Source: Rheinheimera oceanensis (GTDB lineage: Bacteria; Pseudomonadota; Gammaproteobacteria; Enterobacterales; Alteromonadaceae). Taken from it: a stretch of DNA of 64,000 nt. Both the position numbers and the translations under genes were made by a program. Under the pieces are notes generated by a model. The model was not told the DNA's origin. It did not search any database and worked only from the letters and a program-made list of their open reading frames with translations. Every line of letters begins with the position of its first letter. Positions within the stretch are counted from its first letter, which is position 1. Below, piece by piece: positions 19,280 to 28,683 of the stretch. Location: the NCBI RefSeq assembly GCF_018831085.1, contig NZ_JAGPNM010000002.1:611675-675674 (forward strand), in the 5' to 3' direction.

Positions 19280-19699
19280 ATATAGCTCAGTAGTTTTAGA
19301 TTACTTTATATATAGTTCAGCGTACAAAAGCTGACCGCTCGTAAATTTTATGAGGAAGGTAAAAAGACACTGTGGTGTGACAGCAGAAAGTAAATAGATG
19401 TCGCGGAGCGGCAAAAAAGTTCAGCGTGCCAAAGCTCCAAGTATACAACTTTTTATCTTGCCTCCTTAGCCATTAGCTGCAGACCACTCACACAGCAACT
19501 CGTGCAAAACTCTTAGCAAGCAAACTTTATATCTACGATGAATTAGTTTGGAGCGGAATAGTAACTTACTAAGAATATTGGTTCCCAGAAGCAGACTCCA
19601 ACCGACACGAAATTAACCATGCAGACTTTAAATCCACTGCATCTAGCACTTTCGTCACTCAGGCAATAAGCTAATACACCAAAACTATATCTGCACCAA
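19280..19699. other. Non-coding right edge of the AT-rich island
   Basis: 420 bases with no intact gene. It contains a decayed tRNA-Leu on the minus strand (19580-19664). The rest (19281-19579) has short open stretches in several frames broken by stops and looks like decayed sequence; no known gene was recognised in it. Confidence 0.6.
19580..19664 (-). pseudogene. Decayed tRNA-Leu (UAA-like anticodon)
   Basis: Read on the minus strand, this 85-base stretch lines up end to end with the intact tRNA-Leu at 36875. GCCT, GTGACGAA versus GTGGCGAA, a ten-base identity GCAGTGGATT running into the anticodon loop, and GTCGGTTGGAGTC versus GCCGGTTCGAGTC all match. The anticodon loop reads TTTAAAG (TAA). 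The acceptor 3' strand no longer pairs with the 5' end, and the T-loop TTC is TTG, so it should not be functional. Confidence 0.7.
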
Positions 19700-19993
19700 C
19701 TAAGGCTTTTTGCTTAATAACACAAACCCGGCAAAGTACACGGCCAGTGCTATAAGCGGCAGGGTGAAGATCCAGTAGCCGCTGCTGTCTGCTTCATTTT
19801 GGTAGTTAATAATGCCTAAAATTATGCCCACTATGCCCGAGCCGGGTAACCATAGCCAGGCGCTTAGCATATAGGCGTGCAGTAAGCGGCTGCGGTGCTG
19901 TATGCCCATCGACGTATAAAAGCCTATAGCAAACACGATATAAGCGGCAAAAAAGGTGGCGATGCAGGCGAAGATGGTCCAGCCTAATGTCAT
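19700..19993 (-). CDS. Small membrane protein, three helices
   Basis: 97-residue hydrophobic protein with three predicted transmembrane helices (about residues 5-27, 42-63 and 72-93) and no recognised family. It lies just inside the chromosome-like side of the island boundary, and its GC content agrees with the RND genes that follow. It is transcribed on its own, same strand as the RND operon. Confidence 0.7.
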   Translation of the reverse strand: MTLGWTIFACIATFFAAYIVFAIGFYTSMGIQHRSRLLHAYMLSAWLWLPGSGIVGIILGIINYQNEADSSGYWIFTLPLIALAVYFAGFVLLSKKP

Positions 19994-20141
19994 ATCCTGT
20001 CCTTGGTTGGTTAGGCCTTTAATGGTGCTTAAAGGCCTTAAGTGGGTACAGCTGGCGTTATTTTGCGATACTTAGCGGCAGATGTAAAACACTGTAGCTT
20101 AGTTACACTCAGCTATTTGCCAGCCGCAGCCTGGGGCCAGG

Positions 20142-21185
20142 TTAACTTTGTGATACGCTCTGGCCGTCCTGCAGGCGCTCGGCACCGCGGGTTACTACCT
20201 TTTCACCGGCCTGCAGGCCTTCATCTACCGTAACCCAATCACCCTGGCCATCACTGATTTTCACAGCCTTGCGCCTGGCAATGTTATTGTTATCTACGGT
20301 AACAACATAGGTGCCGTCACTGCGTAGCAGCACCGCATCGCGGTGTATTGTTATCGCGGCCTTGCTATTACGGGTGGCAACTTTTACGTTAACCAGCTCC
20401 CCTGCCAGCCACTGCGTAGATGCGGCTCCCAGTTTTAACCGCAGTTCAGCACGCTGGCTTTGCGCATCGGCCGCCGGGATCACTGCTGTTACGGCTGCAC
20501 TGCCCTGATATTGCGGGTTACTGATCTGCAATATATCGCCCGGTTTTACATAACGCAGATATTGCAACGGCACATAAGCGCGCACTTCCAGCTGATAAAT
20601 ATCCTGCAGCCGTAATAACGGCGTGCTGCGGGAAACATCGCCGCCGGCTTCACGCAACCGCTGGGCTACCACACCGGCAAAGGGCGCGGTAACCTGGGTG
20701 CGGCTTAGCTGATCATCCAACTGGGCAATACGGGCAGCGATGATATCGGCATCGGCCTGAGCCAACTGATAATCGGAGCGGGCTTTATCCAGTTGTAACA
20801 GCGAAACACTCTGGCTTTGCTGTAAATTCTGTAGCCGCTGATACTCGGCCTGAAAATAGGCGGTTTGCAATTTAGCGCGTTGCCACTGTGCCGTTAGTTC
20901 GGCTTTTTGCAACTGCAACGGCACCGGGTCTAATTGTGCCAGCAAGTCGCCGGCCTGTACCAAAGTGCCCGCTTCGGCAACCCAACTTAGCCTGCCATCA
21001 ATGCCGGCGGTTATTTCGGTATTGTTGATACTGTATACAGTGCCGGCTGCATCTATTGTTGGCACTTCATAAGATAACCGGGTTTCACTTAACTGCACTG
21101 ATGTGGGTGCTGGCGTGGGCACAGCAGTTTGCGCTAGCAGGTTAAAGCTGCAGCACAGTGTGATAACCAGCATAGACTTACGCAT
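20142..21185 (-). CDS. RND efflux periplasmic adaptor subunit
   Basis: 347-residue membrane fusion protein. The signal peptide (about 1-19, ending ...LLAQ) is followed by a lipoyl-like half motif 'GIDGRLSWVAEAGTLVQAGDLLAQLD' (split over about residues 62-87), a helical hairpin, and 'VTAPFAGVVAQRL' in the second half motif. The C-terminus has the beta-barrel and membrane-proximal domain ('GEKVVTRGAERLQDGQSV'). It links an inner-membrane RND pump to an outer-membrane channel. The gene overlaps the pump gene by eight bases; no TolC-type gene is adjacent. Confidence 0.93.
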   Translation of the reverse strand: MRKSMLVITLCCSFNLLAQTAVPTPAPTSVQLSETRLSYEVPTIDAAGTVYSINNTEITAGIDGRLSWVAEAGTLVQAGDLLAQLDPVPLQLQKAELTAQWQRAKLQTAYFQAEYQRLQNLQQSQSVSLLQLDKARSDYQLAQADADIIAARIAQLDDQLSRTQVTAPFAGVVAQRLREAGGDVSRSTPLLRLQDIYQLEVRAYVPLQYLRYVKPGDILQISNPQYQGSAAVTAVIPAADAQSQRAELRLKLGAASTQWLAGELVNVKVATRNSKAAITIHRDAVLLRSDGTYVVTVDNNNIARRKAVKISDGQGDWVTVDEGLQAGEKVVTRGAERLQDGQSVSQS

Positions 21186-24100
21186 GATGAGATCCTTGAG
21201 CCGAAGCAGATAAAGTTGCAGGTTGAACCACCTCAGGCCGCTGCATTTGCAGCACCGCTGGTAGTAAGATCAGAGTAAATATGGCGCTGATAGCCATACC
21301 GCCCACTATCACCGTAGCCAGGCCGCGATAAATTTCAGCACCTACGCCGGGGATTAACATCAGCGGCAGCATACCGAATAAACTGGTCAGCGTGCTCATA
21401 TACACTGGCCGGGCGCGCAGCAAAATGGCTTGCCGCACGGCTTCTGGCCGGCTTAAACCTTCACGCTCACTACTGCGGGTTTGATCGACCAGCAAAATGG
21501 CATTATTTACCACCAGGCCAAGCAAAATAATAAAACCAATCATTGTTAGCAGATCCAGCGACTGCGGCGTAAACAGGTTTACCAGTGCCAATGCCATAAC
21601 ACCGCCGGCAATGGCCAGCGGCATAACCAGTAATACCAGCAGCGCATCGCGTAATGATTTAAACAGTGCCGTCATTAATAACAGCAAAATCAGCAGCGCC
21701 AGCGCGAAGTTCAGCAACATCTCGTCAATGGCAGAATTCATCTGGCTGGCATTACCACTTAGCTGCAGGCTGGCGCCATCAGGCAATACCCGCTGCATGG
21801 CGGGCATAACGTGTTGTTGTAACAGCTCCATGGTTTCGTCCAGTGACATCCCCTCCGGTGGCCGTACAATTAAACTGATAGTACGTTTGCCGCCAATACG
21901 CCGTAACTGCGATGGCCCGACCGTCTGGCGGATCTGTGCCATATCTGCCAGTGTTTGCACGCCCGCGCGCGGTGTTACCAGCGGCATGGCCGCCAGCTGC
22001 TCTGGGGTGTGCCATTGCTGGGCGCGCAGAATAACGTCCATTCTGTCATTGCCATCAAAATACTCTGAGACAAATAAACCGCTGGTAAAAGAGCGTACAT
22101 AGTTAGCCACATCGGCGCGGTTCAGGCCTGCCTGGCTGATGGCTCTGTCGTTGGGCAGCAATTGCAGTTCTGGCTCAGCCATGTCCAGCGCGGGTATCGG
22201 CTGGGCACTGCCACCGGGCAGGTGTTGCTGTACTGCTGTCACACCAATGCGTGCTACCTGCAGCAATGCCGCTAAATCCGGCCCTTGCAGGTTCAACTCT
22301 ACACTGCGGCCATCGCCACCGCCTGATACGTTAATCATTGAGCCGCGAAATAAAAATACCTGGGTGTCGGGAATACCGGCAAAGACGTCGTTACGTACTA
22401 CGTCCATTAACTCCTCTACCCGTGTCGGGTCGGCCGCGTAAACAAAACCACCACTGGCATTGGGGCCAAAAGTATAAAAGTTATAGCTTTTAATGCCCGG
22501 TAACTTGCCACCGCTGTAATATGGCTCCAGCCGCTGTACCACACGGTTAGCCAGTTCCTGTTCCAGAAAATCAATATTACCGCCCGGTGGCAGGCTAAAT
22601 GAATAAAAGAAGCCGTCTGTCGGCGCCCGTGGCATAAAGTCAGTGCGCGGCATCAGCAGCAGTGTCAGCAGCACCGATCCCAGCGTCAGCCCTGTTAACC
22701 AGCTTAAGCGCTTAACGCTGTTATTGGTCAGGCGCATAATCAGCTGACTTAAGCGTTGCCAGTAGTGTACAAAAGGGTCGGTGCTGACGCTGCGGCCCAG
22801 CCAGTAGCGGCTGGCCAGCGGAATAACGGTAGTGGCGGCAATAAAGCTGCTGCATACCGCCACCGATAACGTTAGTGCCAGATCAGAAAACAGCTGGCCT
22901 TCGATGCCTGCCATAAACAGAATAGGCAGAAAAATAGCTACTGTTGTTGCAGTAGAGGCCAGCAAAGCCCCACTAACCTGGGCCGCGCCGCGCAGGGCGG
23001 CCTTTTTGTCGTCCAGGCCTTCGCTTTTTAGCCGTAGAATATTTTCCTGCACTATGATGGCCGCATCCAGCACCAGGCCGACAGCAAACGCCAGCCCCGC
23101 CAGTGAAATAACATTCAGGCTGCGCCCCAACAGCTGTAATGCCAGCAGCGCAATAGCCAGCGACAGCGGAATGCTCAGCGCAATAATGGCGGTAGCGCGC
23201 CAGCCACGCATAAACAACCACAGCAAACTCAGCGCCAGCAGCACGCCTAAGCCCAGGTTACTTTTTACCAGCGCCAGCGCATTACGTATGTGTACGGAAG
23301 CATCAAAGCTTAAATCCATTACCAGGCCGGCTTCCAGTAACGGCCCTTCGTTCAGTTCACGCAGCGCCAGATTAATGTCATCAAGCAGCGCCACTGTATT
23401 GGCATCGTTGTTACGCGCTATCGTAATGTAATAGGCATGGGCGCCGTTACGCAGTGTAAAGCCGGTACGATCACTAAAACCGGTTTTTACTGTGGCCACA
23501 TCACGCAGGTAAATTGGCCGCTCGCCACTGTAGCTGATGATCATATCCAGCAGTGATGCCGGGTTAAACTGGCCGGCAAAACGCACGGTATACTGGCGTC
23601 GGCCAACATCGGCAAAACCACCTGAGGCATCGGTAGCGGCACGAATTTGCGCTGCCATGTTATTTATATTCAGCCCCAGTGCGGCAGCGCGTTGCGGATC
23701 AAAGGTAATGCGCAGCTCACGCGGACGCTGGCTGTTTAAATTAACCTGGCCTACGCCCTGAATACGGCTTAACCGCGGGTAAACCACGTCTTCAATCAGT
23801 TGCTGGTACTGCGCTACATCACGCACATTGTTACCCGGTAACGGCCGGATCAACAGCGATGCGGCATTCGGCGTATTCTGGCCACCGCCGGCGACAACGG
23901 TAGGCTCAAGCGCATCAAGCGGCAGTGCCGGTGCCTGGTTCAGGTTGTTAATAACATCCAGTGTTGCCTGCTGCATGTTAGCGCCAACGTCAAATGTCAG
24001 TGTAATAGAGCCAAAGCCACGCTGGATATTGGTTTCTACCTTAACCACACCTCGGGTATTTTTTATGGCGTTTTCAATCGGCTCAATAATAACGGCTTCG

Positions 24101-24276
24101 ACTTCCTGTGGCGCTGCCGAGCGCCAACCGGTAAAAACAGAAATTTGGGGTTGTTCAATGTCAGGCGTGATCTGGATCGGCAATTTTAGCAAGCTGATCA
24201 CGCCAAACAATAAGATAAGCACAGACAGCACTACAATACTGGCCGGGCTTTTTAATGCCGCGCGGGTTAAATTCAT
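21178..24276 (-). CDS. RND efflux inner-membrane permease
   Basis: Proton-driven resistance-nodulation-division pump, about 1030 residues, typical of the HAE-1/AcrB-like superfamily. There are twelve transmembrane helices in two blocks with two large periplasmic loops. The first helix is followed by 'LPIQITPDIEQPQISV', and helix 4 has the proton-relay pattern 'AFAVGLVLDAAIIVQENI'. The start was placed at the Met opening 'MNLTRAALKSPASIV'; an earlier Met (24291) and TTG (24306) are in frame. Together with the adaptor gene it forms a two-gene operon; the substrate is unknown (the dissimilarity to AcrB leaves drug, metabolite or lipid possible). Confidence 0.93.
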   Translation of the reverse strand: MNLTRAALKSPASIVVLSVLILLFGVISLLKLPIQITPDIEQPQISVFTGWRSAAPQEVEAVIIEPIENAIKNTRGVVKVETNIQRGFGSITLTFDVGANMQQATLDVINNLNQAPALPLDALEPTVVAGGGQNTPNAASLLIRPLPGNNVRDVAQYQQLIEDVVYPRLSRIQGVGQVNLNSQRPRELRITFDPQRAAALGLNINNMAAQIRAATDASGGFADVGRRQYTVRFAGQFNPASLLDMIISYSGERPIYLRDVATVKTGFSDRTGFTLRNGAHAYYITIARNNDANTVALLDDINLALRELNEGPLLEAGLVMDLSFDASVHIRNALALVKSNLGLGVLLALSLLWLFMRGWRATAIIALSIPLSLAIALLALQLLGRSLNVISLAGLAFAVGLVLDAAIIVQENILRLKSEGLDDKKAALRGAAQVSGALLASTATTVAIFLPILFMAGIEGQLFSDLALTLSVAVCSSFIAATTVIPLASRYWLGRSVSTDPFVHYWQRLSQLIMRLTNNSVKRLSWLTGLTLGSVLLTLLLMPRTDFMPRAPTDGFFYSFSLPPGGNIDFLEQELANRVVQRLEPYYSGGKLPGIKSYNFYTFGPNASGGFVYAADPTRVEELMDVVRNDVFAGIPDTQVFLFRGSMINVSGGGDGRSVELNLQGPDLAALLQVARIGVTAVQQHLPGGSAQPIPALDMAEPELQLLPNDRAISQAGLNRADVANYVRSFTSGLFVSEYFDGNDRMDVILRAQQWHTPEQLAAMPLVTPRAGVQTLADMAQIRQTVGPSQLRRIGGKRTISLIVRPPEGMSLDETMELLQQHVMPAMQRVLPDGASLQLSGNASQMNSAIDEMLLNFALALLILLLLMTALFKSLRDALLVLLVMPLAIAGGVMALALVNLFTPQSLDLLTMIGFIILLGLVVNNAILLVDQTRSSEREGLSRPEAVRQAILLRARPVYMSTLTSLFGMLPLMLIPGVGAEIYRGLATVIVGGMAISAIFTLILLPAVLQMQRPEVVQPATLSASAQGSHHA

Positions 24277-24393
24277 ATAAGGCAATTCCATGCACTGAAG
24301 TAACAAAAATCTATCCTGAGGCAGGAAAAAAGCTATGCCGATAGGTTAAGCGGAGGCAATTTTGCGCCAGGCGGGGCGCTATTAATAAAGACT

Positions 24394-24424
24394 TACAGGC
24401 TGTAACAACCGGTTACAGCCTGTA
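24394..24424 (-). terminator. Perfect 13-bp hairpin downstream of the TIGR03545 gene
   Basis: TACAGGCTGTAAC (24394-24406) pairs perfectly with GTTACAGCCTGTA (24412-24424) over a five-base loop, followed on the minus strand by a weak T-rich stretch. Probably ends the TIGR03546-TIGR03545 operon. Confidence 0.65.
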
Positions 24425-24445
24425 GTGGCGTTTAATTGGTGGTGT

Positions 24446-26203
24446 TTAATTACCGCCGCCGAGTTTATCCAGCAGCTTGTCTTTTAACTTATCTTTGGCC
24501 TGATCTTTTACATCCGCCATTTTAGCGCTAAGCATAGTTTCAATGCTGCCGCTGATGTCGGCCACTTCACCGTCTTGCTGGGTCAACAGTGCCGCCCAGT
24601 CCTGCTGGCCGGCCAGGCCGGTTTGCAACTGGCTGTTTAGCTTTGCCTGTAACTCAGCCTGATAAGCGGCAACTTTTTGTTTGGCTTCACCCAGCAGCGC
24701 ATCGCCGAGTATTTTGTCTAACGACGAGCGGATACTCACCTCTGGCGCACTGATAAGGCCGGTGGTGGCGATATTAAGCGGAATTTGCTGTTGCTGGTTA
24801 AGCAAGTTTGCCAGTTGTTGCAGGTACTTATTGCCGGTGCTGTTAAAGTTAGCGGCGTTTAATACCACGCTGGCTTGCTGGGTGATTTGGTTATCAGTAA
24901 GGTTTAACTTACCGCTGGAGCTGATTAAACCGGCAGCTAAATCGAGCGCAGTATCACCTTTGCCTAAGGTAAGCGGCTGTAGGTTTAAGCCGTCCAGTTG
25001 CCAGTTCAGGTTAGTCACCATTTGCTGCAGCACAGCAAAATCGCCACTGAGGTTAAACGCGGCCAGTTGCGGCAGTTGTTTTACATCCAGTGAAAACCTG
25101 GTGGCACTATTGATCAGCGCATGCTGGGCAGTAATATCCTGCAGTGCTATGGTGGCCTCGCCGCCGCCAATCAGCCAGTTAACCCTGGCCGTTTTTACCC
25201 AGAAATCCGGATAAGGCTGGCCCGGTAATGGCAAAATACGGTTTGGCAACACTACTTCCGGCTCAGCTGTTGCACTACCCTGCCCTGATGACAAACCGCC
25301 TTCCGGTATATAAGGTTTAGCCAACTCGTACAGGGTTTGTAACTGCGCTACGCGCTCGCCCCAGACATCGCCGAGTAAAATCTGGCTGATACCAGCCAGG
25401 CCGCCGTCACTCAGGTTAGCCAGTTGCTGCATTTTGGCGTAGTCGGCTTTGCTTGCGGCCTGCAGCTCTTCTACCGCGCGCTGCAGGCTGTTTTTGCTGT
25501 GTGTTAGTTGCTGCTTTACCTGCTCTACTTTGGCTTTTTCGCTGTTAAGTTTATCTTTCAGTTGTTGCAGTTGCTGCGCCTTAGCAGCTAAATCGGCAGC
25601 GTTGGCAACTTTACTGTCGGTTAAAGCTTTAATATCGGTTTGGTACTGCGCCAGCGAGTCTTTGCTGGGCAACTGGGTTTGCAGCGTTTTAAGTTGTTGC
25701 TGCTCAGTAGCAGCAAGTTGTTTTAGTGCTTCAGCTTTGGCTGGCGTTTGCAGGTTAGCACGGGCGATAAGCTCATCGGCATCTGGCAAGTCTACCTGCA
25801 GCAACTGGGCAATATCGACTTTTTCACTGTCGACGCCAGGCACGCGGTATACCTTGCCTTCACGGCTACGCTCGGCGCCATATTGCAGGCCATCTACCGT
25901 TAGCTCGTCAATAACGTAATAGCCTAACAATGCCGGCCATACTTCCAGTGCCGCGCGGGCATGGCCAAAACTGAGGCTGTTGTGGGTGGGTTTTGCGGCA
26001 TCAGTTATTTGCAGGTTATTAATACGCAGCGCCAGCGGTGCCAGCTCAAGCGATACCTTGCTGATATTTACCTCAGCCCCGACGGCTTTTTCCAGGCTGT
26101 ATACCATGCCCAGGCGAATGGCCGGGCCGGCTACCAGATAAACCAACGCCAGCAGAGCAGCAAAGAAAACAATAAACACTAACCAACCGGATTTACGGAT
26201 CAT
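24446..26203 (-). CDS. TIGR03545 family AsmA-like membrane-anchored protein
   Basis: 585-residue protein with an N-terminal transmembrane anchor (about 7-29). An AsmA/DUF748-like opening, 'VYSLEKAVGAEVNISKVSLE', follows; the middle has a long Gln/Lys-rich coiled coil (about 165-260), and the C-terminal part is beta-rich. This matches TIGR03545, a family always found next to TIGR03546. AsmA-like proteins bridge the periplasm and are linked to phospholipid transport and envelope integrity; for this family that is inference. The TIGR03546 gene is ten bases upstream. Confidence 0.88.
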   Translation of the reverse strand: MIRKSGWLVFIVFFAALLALVYLVAGPAIRLGMVYSLEKAVGAEVNISKVSLELAPLALRINNLQITDAAKPTHNSLSFGHARAALEVWPALLGYYVIDELTVDGLQYGAERSREGKVYRVPGVDSEKVDIAQLLQVDLPDADELIARANLQTPAKAEALKQLAATEQQQLKTLQTQLPSKDSLAQYQTDIKALTDSKVANAADLAAKAQQLQQLKDKLNSEKAKVEQVKQQLTHSKNSLQRAVEELQAASKADYAKMQQLANLSDGGLAGISQILLGDVWGERVAQLQTLYELAKPYIPEGGLSSGQGSATAEPEVVLPNRILPLPGQPYPDFWVKTARVNWLIGGGEATIALQDITAQHALINSATRFSLDVKQLPQLAAFNLSGDFAVLQQMVTNLNWQLDGLNLQPLTLGKGDTALDLAAGLISSSGKLNLTDNQITQQASVVLNAANFNSTGNKYLQQLANLLNQQQQIPLNIATTGLISAPEVSIRSSLDKILGDALLGEAKQKVAAYQAELQAKLNSQLQTGLAGQQDWAALLTQQDGEVADISGSIETMLSAKMADVKDQAKDKLKDKLLDKLGGGN

Positions 26204-26213
26204 GCGCAGCTCC

Positions 26214-26705
26214 TTAATTCAATTTTTCGTACAGCGCAAACAGCTTGCTGGCTTTTAACATTTGAGTGAGCTTCCATTTTTGTACGCTGCTCATCACACG
26301 GCTGCGGTATTGCATCACCAACACTTTGCTGAGCCAGGCTACCGGCAGCAGTAATATTGCCCCCAGCACAAAAGCCCCCAGAGTTAAGGTGTGGTGTAAA
26401 TGCAGCAGTTGCAGCGTTTCGGTGTTGGCCAGCAGTTTAAGCAGGCTTTCGTTTTGCGCGTATTGCCAGGTCAGGTTTTCCAGCGGTGTGGCAAACAGCA
26501 GCATTAAGCCTTCTGTAAGGCCCCACACCACAATAAAAGTAGACAGGTTAATGGTTAGCAGACAGACAATAAGTACGATAAGCAGTGTCAGTAAACCAAA
26601 CGGCAGTATGCCGGCAAACAGGCCCAGTGCAATAGCCCAGCCAATTTGCCAGGGTGACGCTTGTGAGTTCAGTACTTTAAGAATTTTAGCCAGTATGGTA
26701 AGCAT
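26214..26705 (-). CDS. TIGR03546 family membrane protein
   Basis: 163-residue inner-membrane protein with several hydrophobic segments and the 'ALGLFAGILPFGLLTLL' stretch typical of DUF2062-like/TIGR03546 proteins. Its only known trait is constant pairing with TIGR03545, which follows ten bases downstream. The two most likely form an envelope complex. Confidence 0.87.
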   Translation of the reverse strand: MLTILAKILKVLNSQASPWQIGWAIALGLFAGILPFGLLTLLIVLIVCLLTINLSTFIVVWGLTEGLMLLFATPLENLTWQYAQNESLLKLLANTETLQLLHLHHTLTLGAFVLGAILLLPVAWLSKVLVMQYRSRVMSSVQKWKLTQMLKASKLFALYEKLN

Positions 26706-26830
26706 AAAAACTCCGGTAAACAGGCTGTATAAGGTTGTTATAGAGGGTTGCTATATAAGGTAACAGCCTGACAGCATTTTGTCAGGCGTAAAACAGTGCA
26801 GCAGTGCTGAAAAATAACCTGTTGAAAAAT

Positions 26831-26854
26831 AAAGGCGCTGTAATAAGCGCCTTT
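26831..26854 (-). terminator. Terminator of the NhaC-type antiporter gene
   Basis: AAAGGCGCT (26831-26839) pairs with AGCGCCTTT (26846-26854), a stable GC-rich stem just after the stop codon of the antiporter gene, with T-rich sequence beyond it on the minus strand. Confidence 0.75.
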
Positions 26855-26877
26855 AACAACCCGCGTATGGCTGAGTA

Positions 26878-28362
26878 TTATGCTAATGCAATAAAGCCAA
26901 AGAATGCCAGTACCGCAGCCGCAAACGCATACGGAAACTGTGTAATAGCGTGGCTCATCAGGTTACAGCCTGAACCCTGCGCGGCCAGCACGGTAGAATC
27001 ACTGTAAAAACAGGCCTGGCTGCCAAATGAGCTGGCCGATAACAGGGCACCAATTACCAGTGGGATGTTGGCTTCAACCGCAAACGCCAGTGGCATAACA
27101 ATAGGAATAGACACCGCAAAAATACCCCAGGACGAACCGGTAGCAAACGCCAGTACTGCCATGGATAAAAACACCAGTGCCGGTAGCATTTGTGCGCTCA
27201 TATAAGGCGCCAGATTCTCAATAATAAACTGTGGCAGGCCCAGTTGATCGCAGACATCTTTAAACACAAAAGCAGCGATAACGGTACAAATGGCAGGCAA
27301 CATGGTTTTAAAGCCGTGGATCATTACATCCATCATCTCTGAAATATTCATCAGCCGCTGTACCAAATACAGCGGTAATGTCAGCAGGAAAGTCATTAAC
27401 AGGCCTTTCCATACATCAATTTCAAACCAGATGGTAAAGCCAACCAGCATAATCATTGGCAGCAAAAAGTTATGTAACTTGCCGGTATTGCGATTGCTCT
27501 GCTCAAACTCTTCATCAAACGACTGCACAGCAAAATCATCAGCTGAATGTGTGTCTTGTGCAGTAGTTGCCGAATTAGGTGCATCTTCTGCCGCCACCAG
27601 TGATTGCTGCGCTGCCAGTTCAGCCTTTTTCATCGGGCCAAATACCGGCACTACGCCAATAATAACCAGAATAACCATAATCATTGCCAGCCAAGCGTAC
27701 AACATATAAGGAATGGCAGAAATATAAGTTTGAATACCGCTGGCGTCGCCTGCCGGAGTTACATCATTAGCTACCAGCAAACCACCAAAGAACACCGCCC
27801 AGGTAGAAATGGGAATAAGCACACAAATAGGTGCGGCGGTAGAGTCGACAATATAGGCCAGCATCTCGCGTGATACTTTGTATTTATCGGTAATGCGCTT
27901 CATGGTTTCACCCACTGTCAGCGCATTTAAGTAGTCATCAACAAAAATAACGATACCCAAAAAGCAGGTCATCAGCATGGAAGACTTACGCCCGGTAGCC
28001 ACGCGTTGTGCGGCGCGGCCAAAAGCAAAAGCCCCGCCAGTGTGCACCAGCAAGGCGATAAGTGAGCCAAAACCACCACACACCAGAATTAACCAGCCAA
28101 TGGTTTCGTCCTGCATTACCCGCAGTGACGTGTCGGCCATATTGCCTAAAGCACCCGCAGGCGACAGCATTAACATACCGGCAATAGCGCCCATGATCAG
28201 CGCCAATATCGGCCGTTTTAGCCAGATAGCAATAGCCAGTACTACAACAGGGGGTATTAAACTTATGATGGAAGGTTCGATAGTGACAACGTCGGCGGCC
28301 GCTTCGGCCGCCGCTGCAACAGGTTCGGCGAGGCTCTCTACCAGGGTATCTGCTGACATCAT
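26878..28362 (-). CDS. NhaC family Na+/H+ antiporter-like transporter
   Basis: 494-residue inner-membrane protein with about eleven helices. The family-typical 'VDDYLNALTVGETMKRITDKY', 'AYIVDSTAAPICVLIPISTWA' and 'LSASSFGSQACFYSDSTVLA' are all present. NhaC-family proteins exchange sodium (or substrates such as malate/lactate or lysine in relatives) for protons. The Glu/Asp/Gln-rich cytoplasmic loop near residues 240-275 is longer than in typical members. It is a stand-alone gene with a strong terminator. Confidence 0.9.
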   Translation of the reverse strand: MMSADTLVESLAEPVAAAAEAAADVVTIEPSIISLIPPVVVLAIAIWLKRPILALIMGAIAGMLMLSPAGALGNMADTSLRVMQDETIGWLILVCGGFGSLIALLVHTGGAFAFGRAAQRVATGRKSSMLMTCFLGIVIFVDDYLNALTVGETMKRITDKYKVSREMLAYIVDSTAAPICVLIPISTWAVFFGGLLVANDVTPAGDASGIQTYISAIPYMLYAWLAMIMVILVIIGVVPVFGPMKKAELAAQQSLVAAEDAPNSATTAQDTHSADDFAVQSFDEEFEQSNRNTGKLHNFLLPMIMLVGFTIWFEIDVWKGLLMTFLLTLPLYLVQRLMNISEMMDVMIHGFKTMLPAICTVIAAFVFKDVCDQLGLPQFIIENLAPYMSAQMLPALVFLSMAVLAFATGSSWGIFAVSIPIVMPLAFAVEANIPLVIGALLSASSFGSQACFYSDSTVLAAQGSGCNLMSHAITQFPYAFAAAVLAFFGFIALA

Positions 28363-28683
28363 TTATTATTCTCTGAAAAAGTCCGGCAGGCCGGATAAAA
28401 TTAAGTGAACCGTTGCAGCAGATAACCAAACTCAACGGAGCGTTTACTTGCTATATCAGCCGTGCTGCGCTGAAAAAGTAAGCGCTAAACACCAGACTTT
28501 ACTGCATAAATAAGCAGTGCAAGTGTATTTACAGCCAGTTGCCGAAATACCGCGCAATCATAGCAAAAATTATTTTTTCTACAAACGGAATCTTTCTGCC
28601 AGCCCTTGGCAGGTAATGCTTTGCTGCAGCTCGCAAGCAAAAAAAACCGGGCACTAAGGCCCGGTTTTTTGGCACAAGTGCTA
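28363..28683. other. Intergenic region upstream of the antiporter gene
   Basis: 321 bases without a gene. It holds the valS terminator (28641-28670) on the right and, presumably, the antiporter promoter on the left. No riboswitch or repeat was recognised. Confidence 0.6.
28641..28670 (-). terminator. Rho-independent terminator of valS
   Basis: ACCGGGC (28646-28652) pairs with GCCCGGT (28659-28665), flanked by A and T tracts that lengthen the stem and give a U tract on the minus-strand transcript. Confidence 0.88.
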
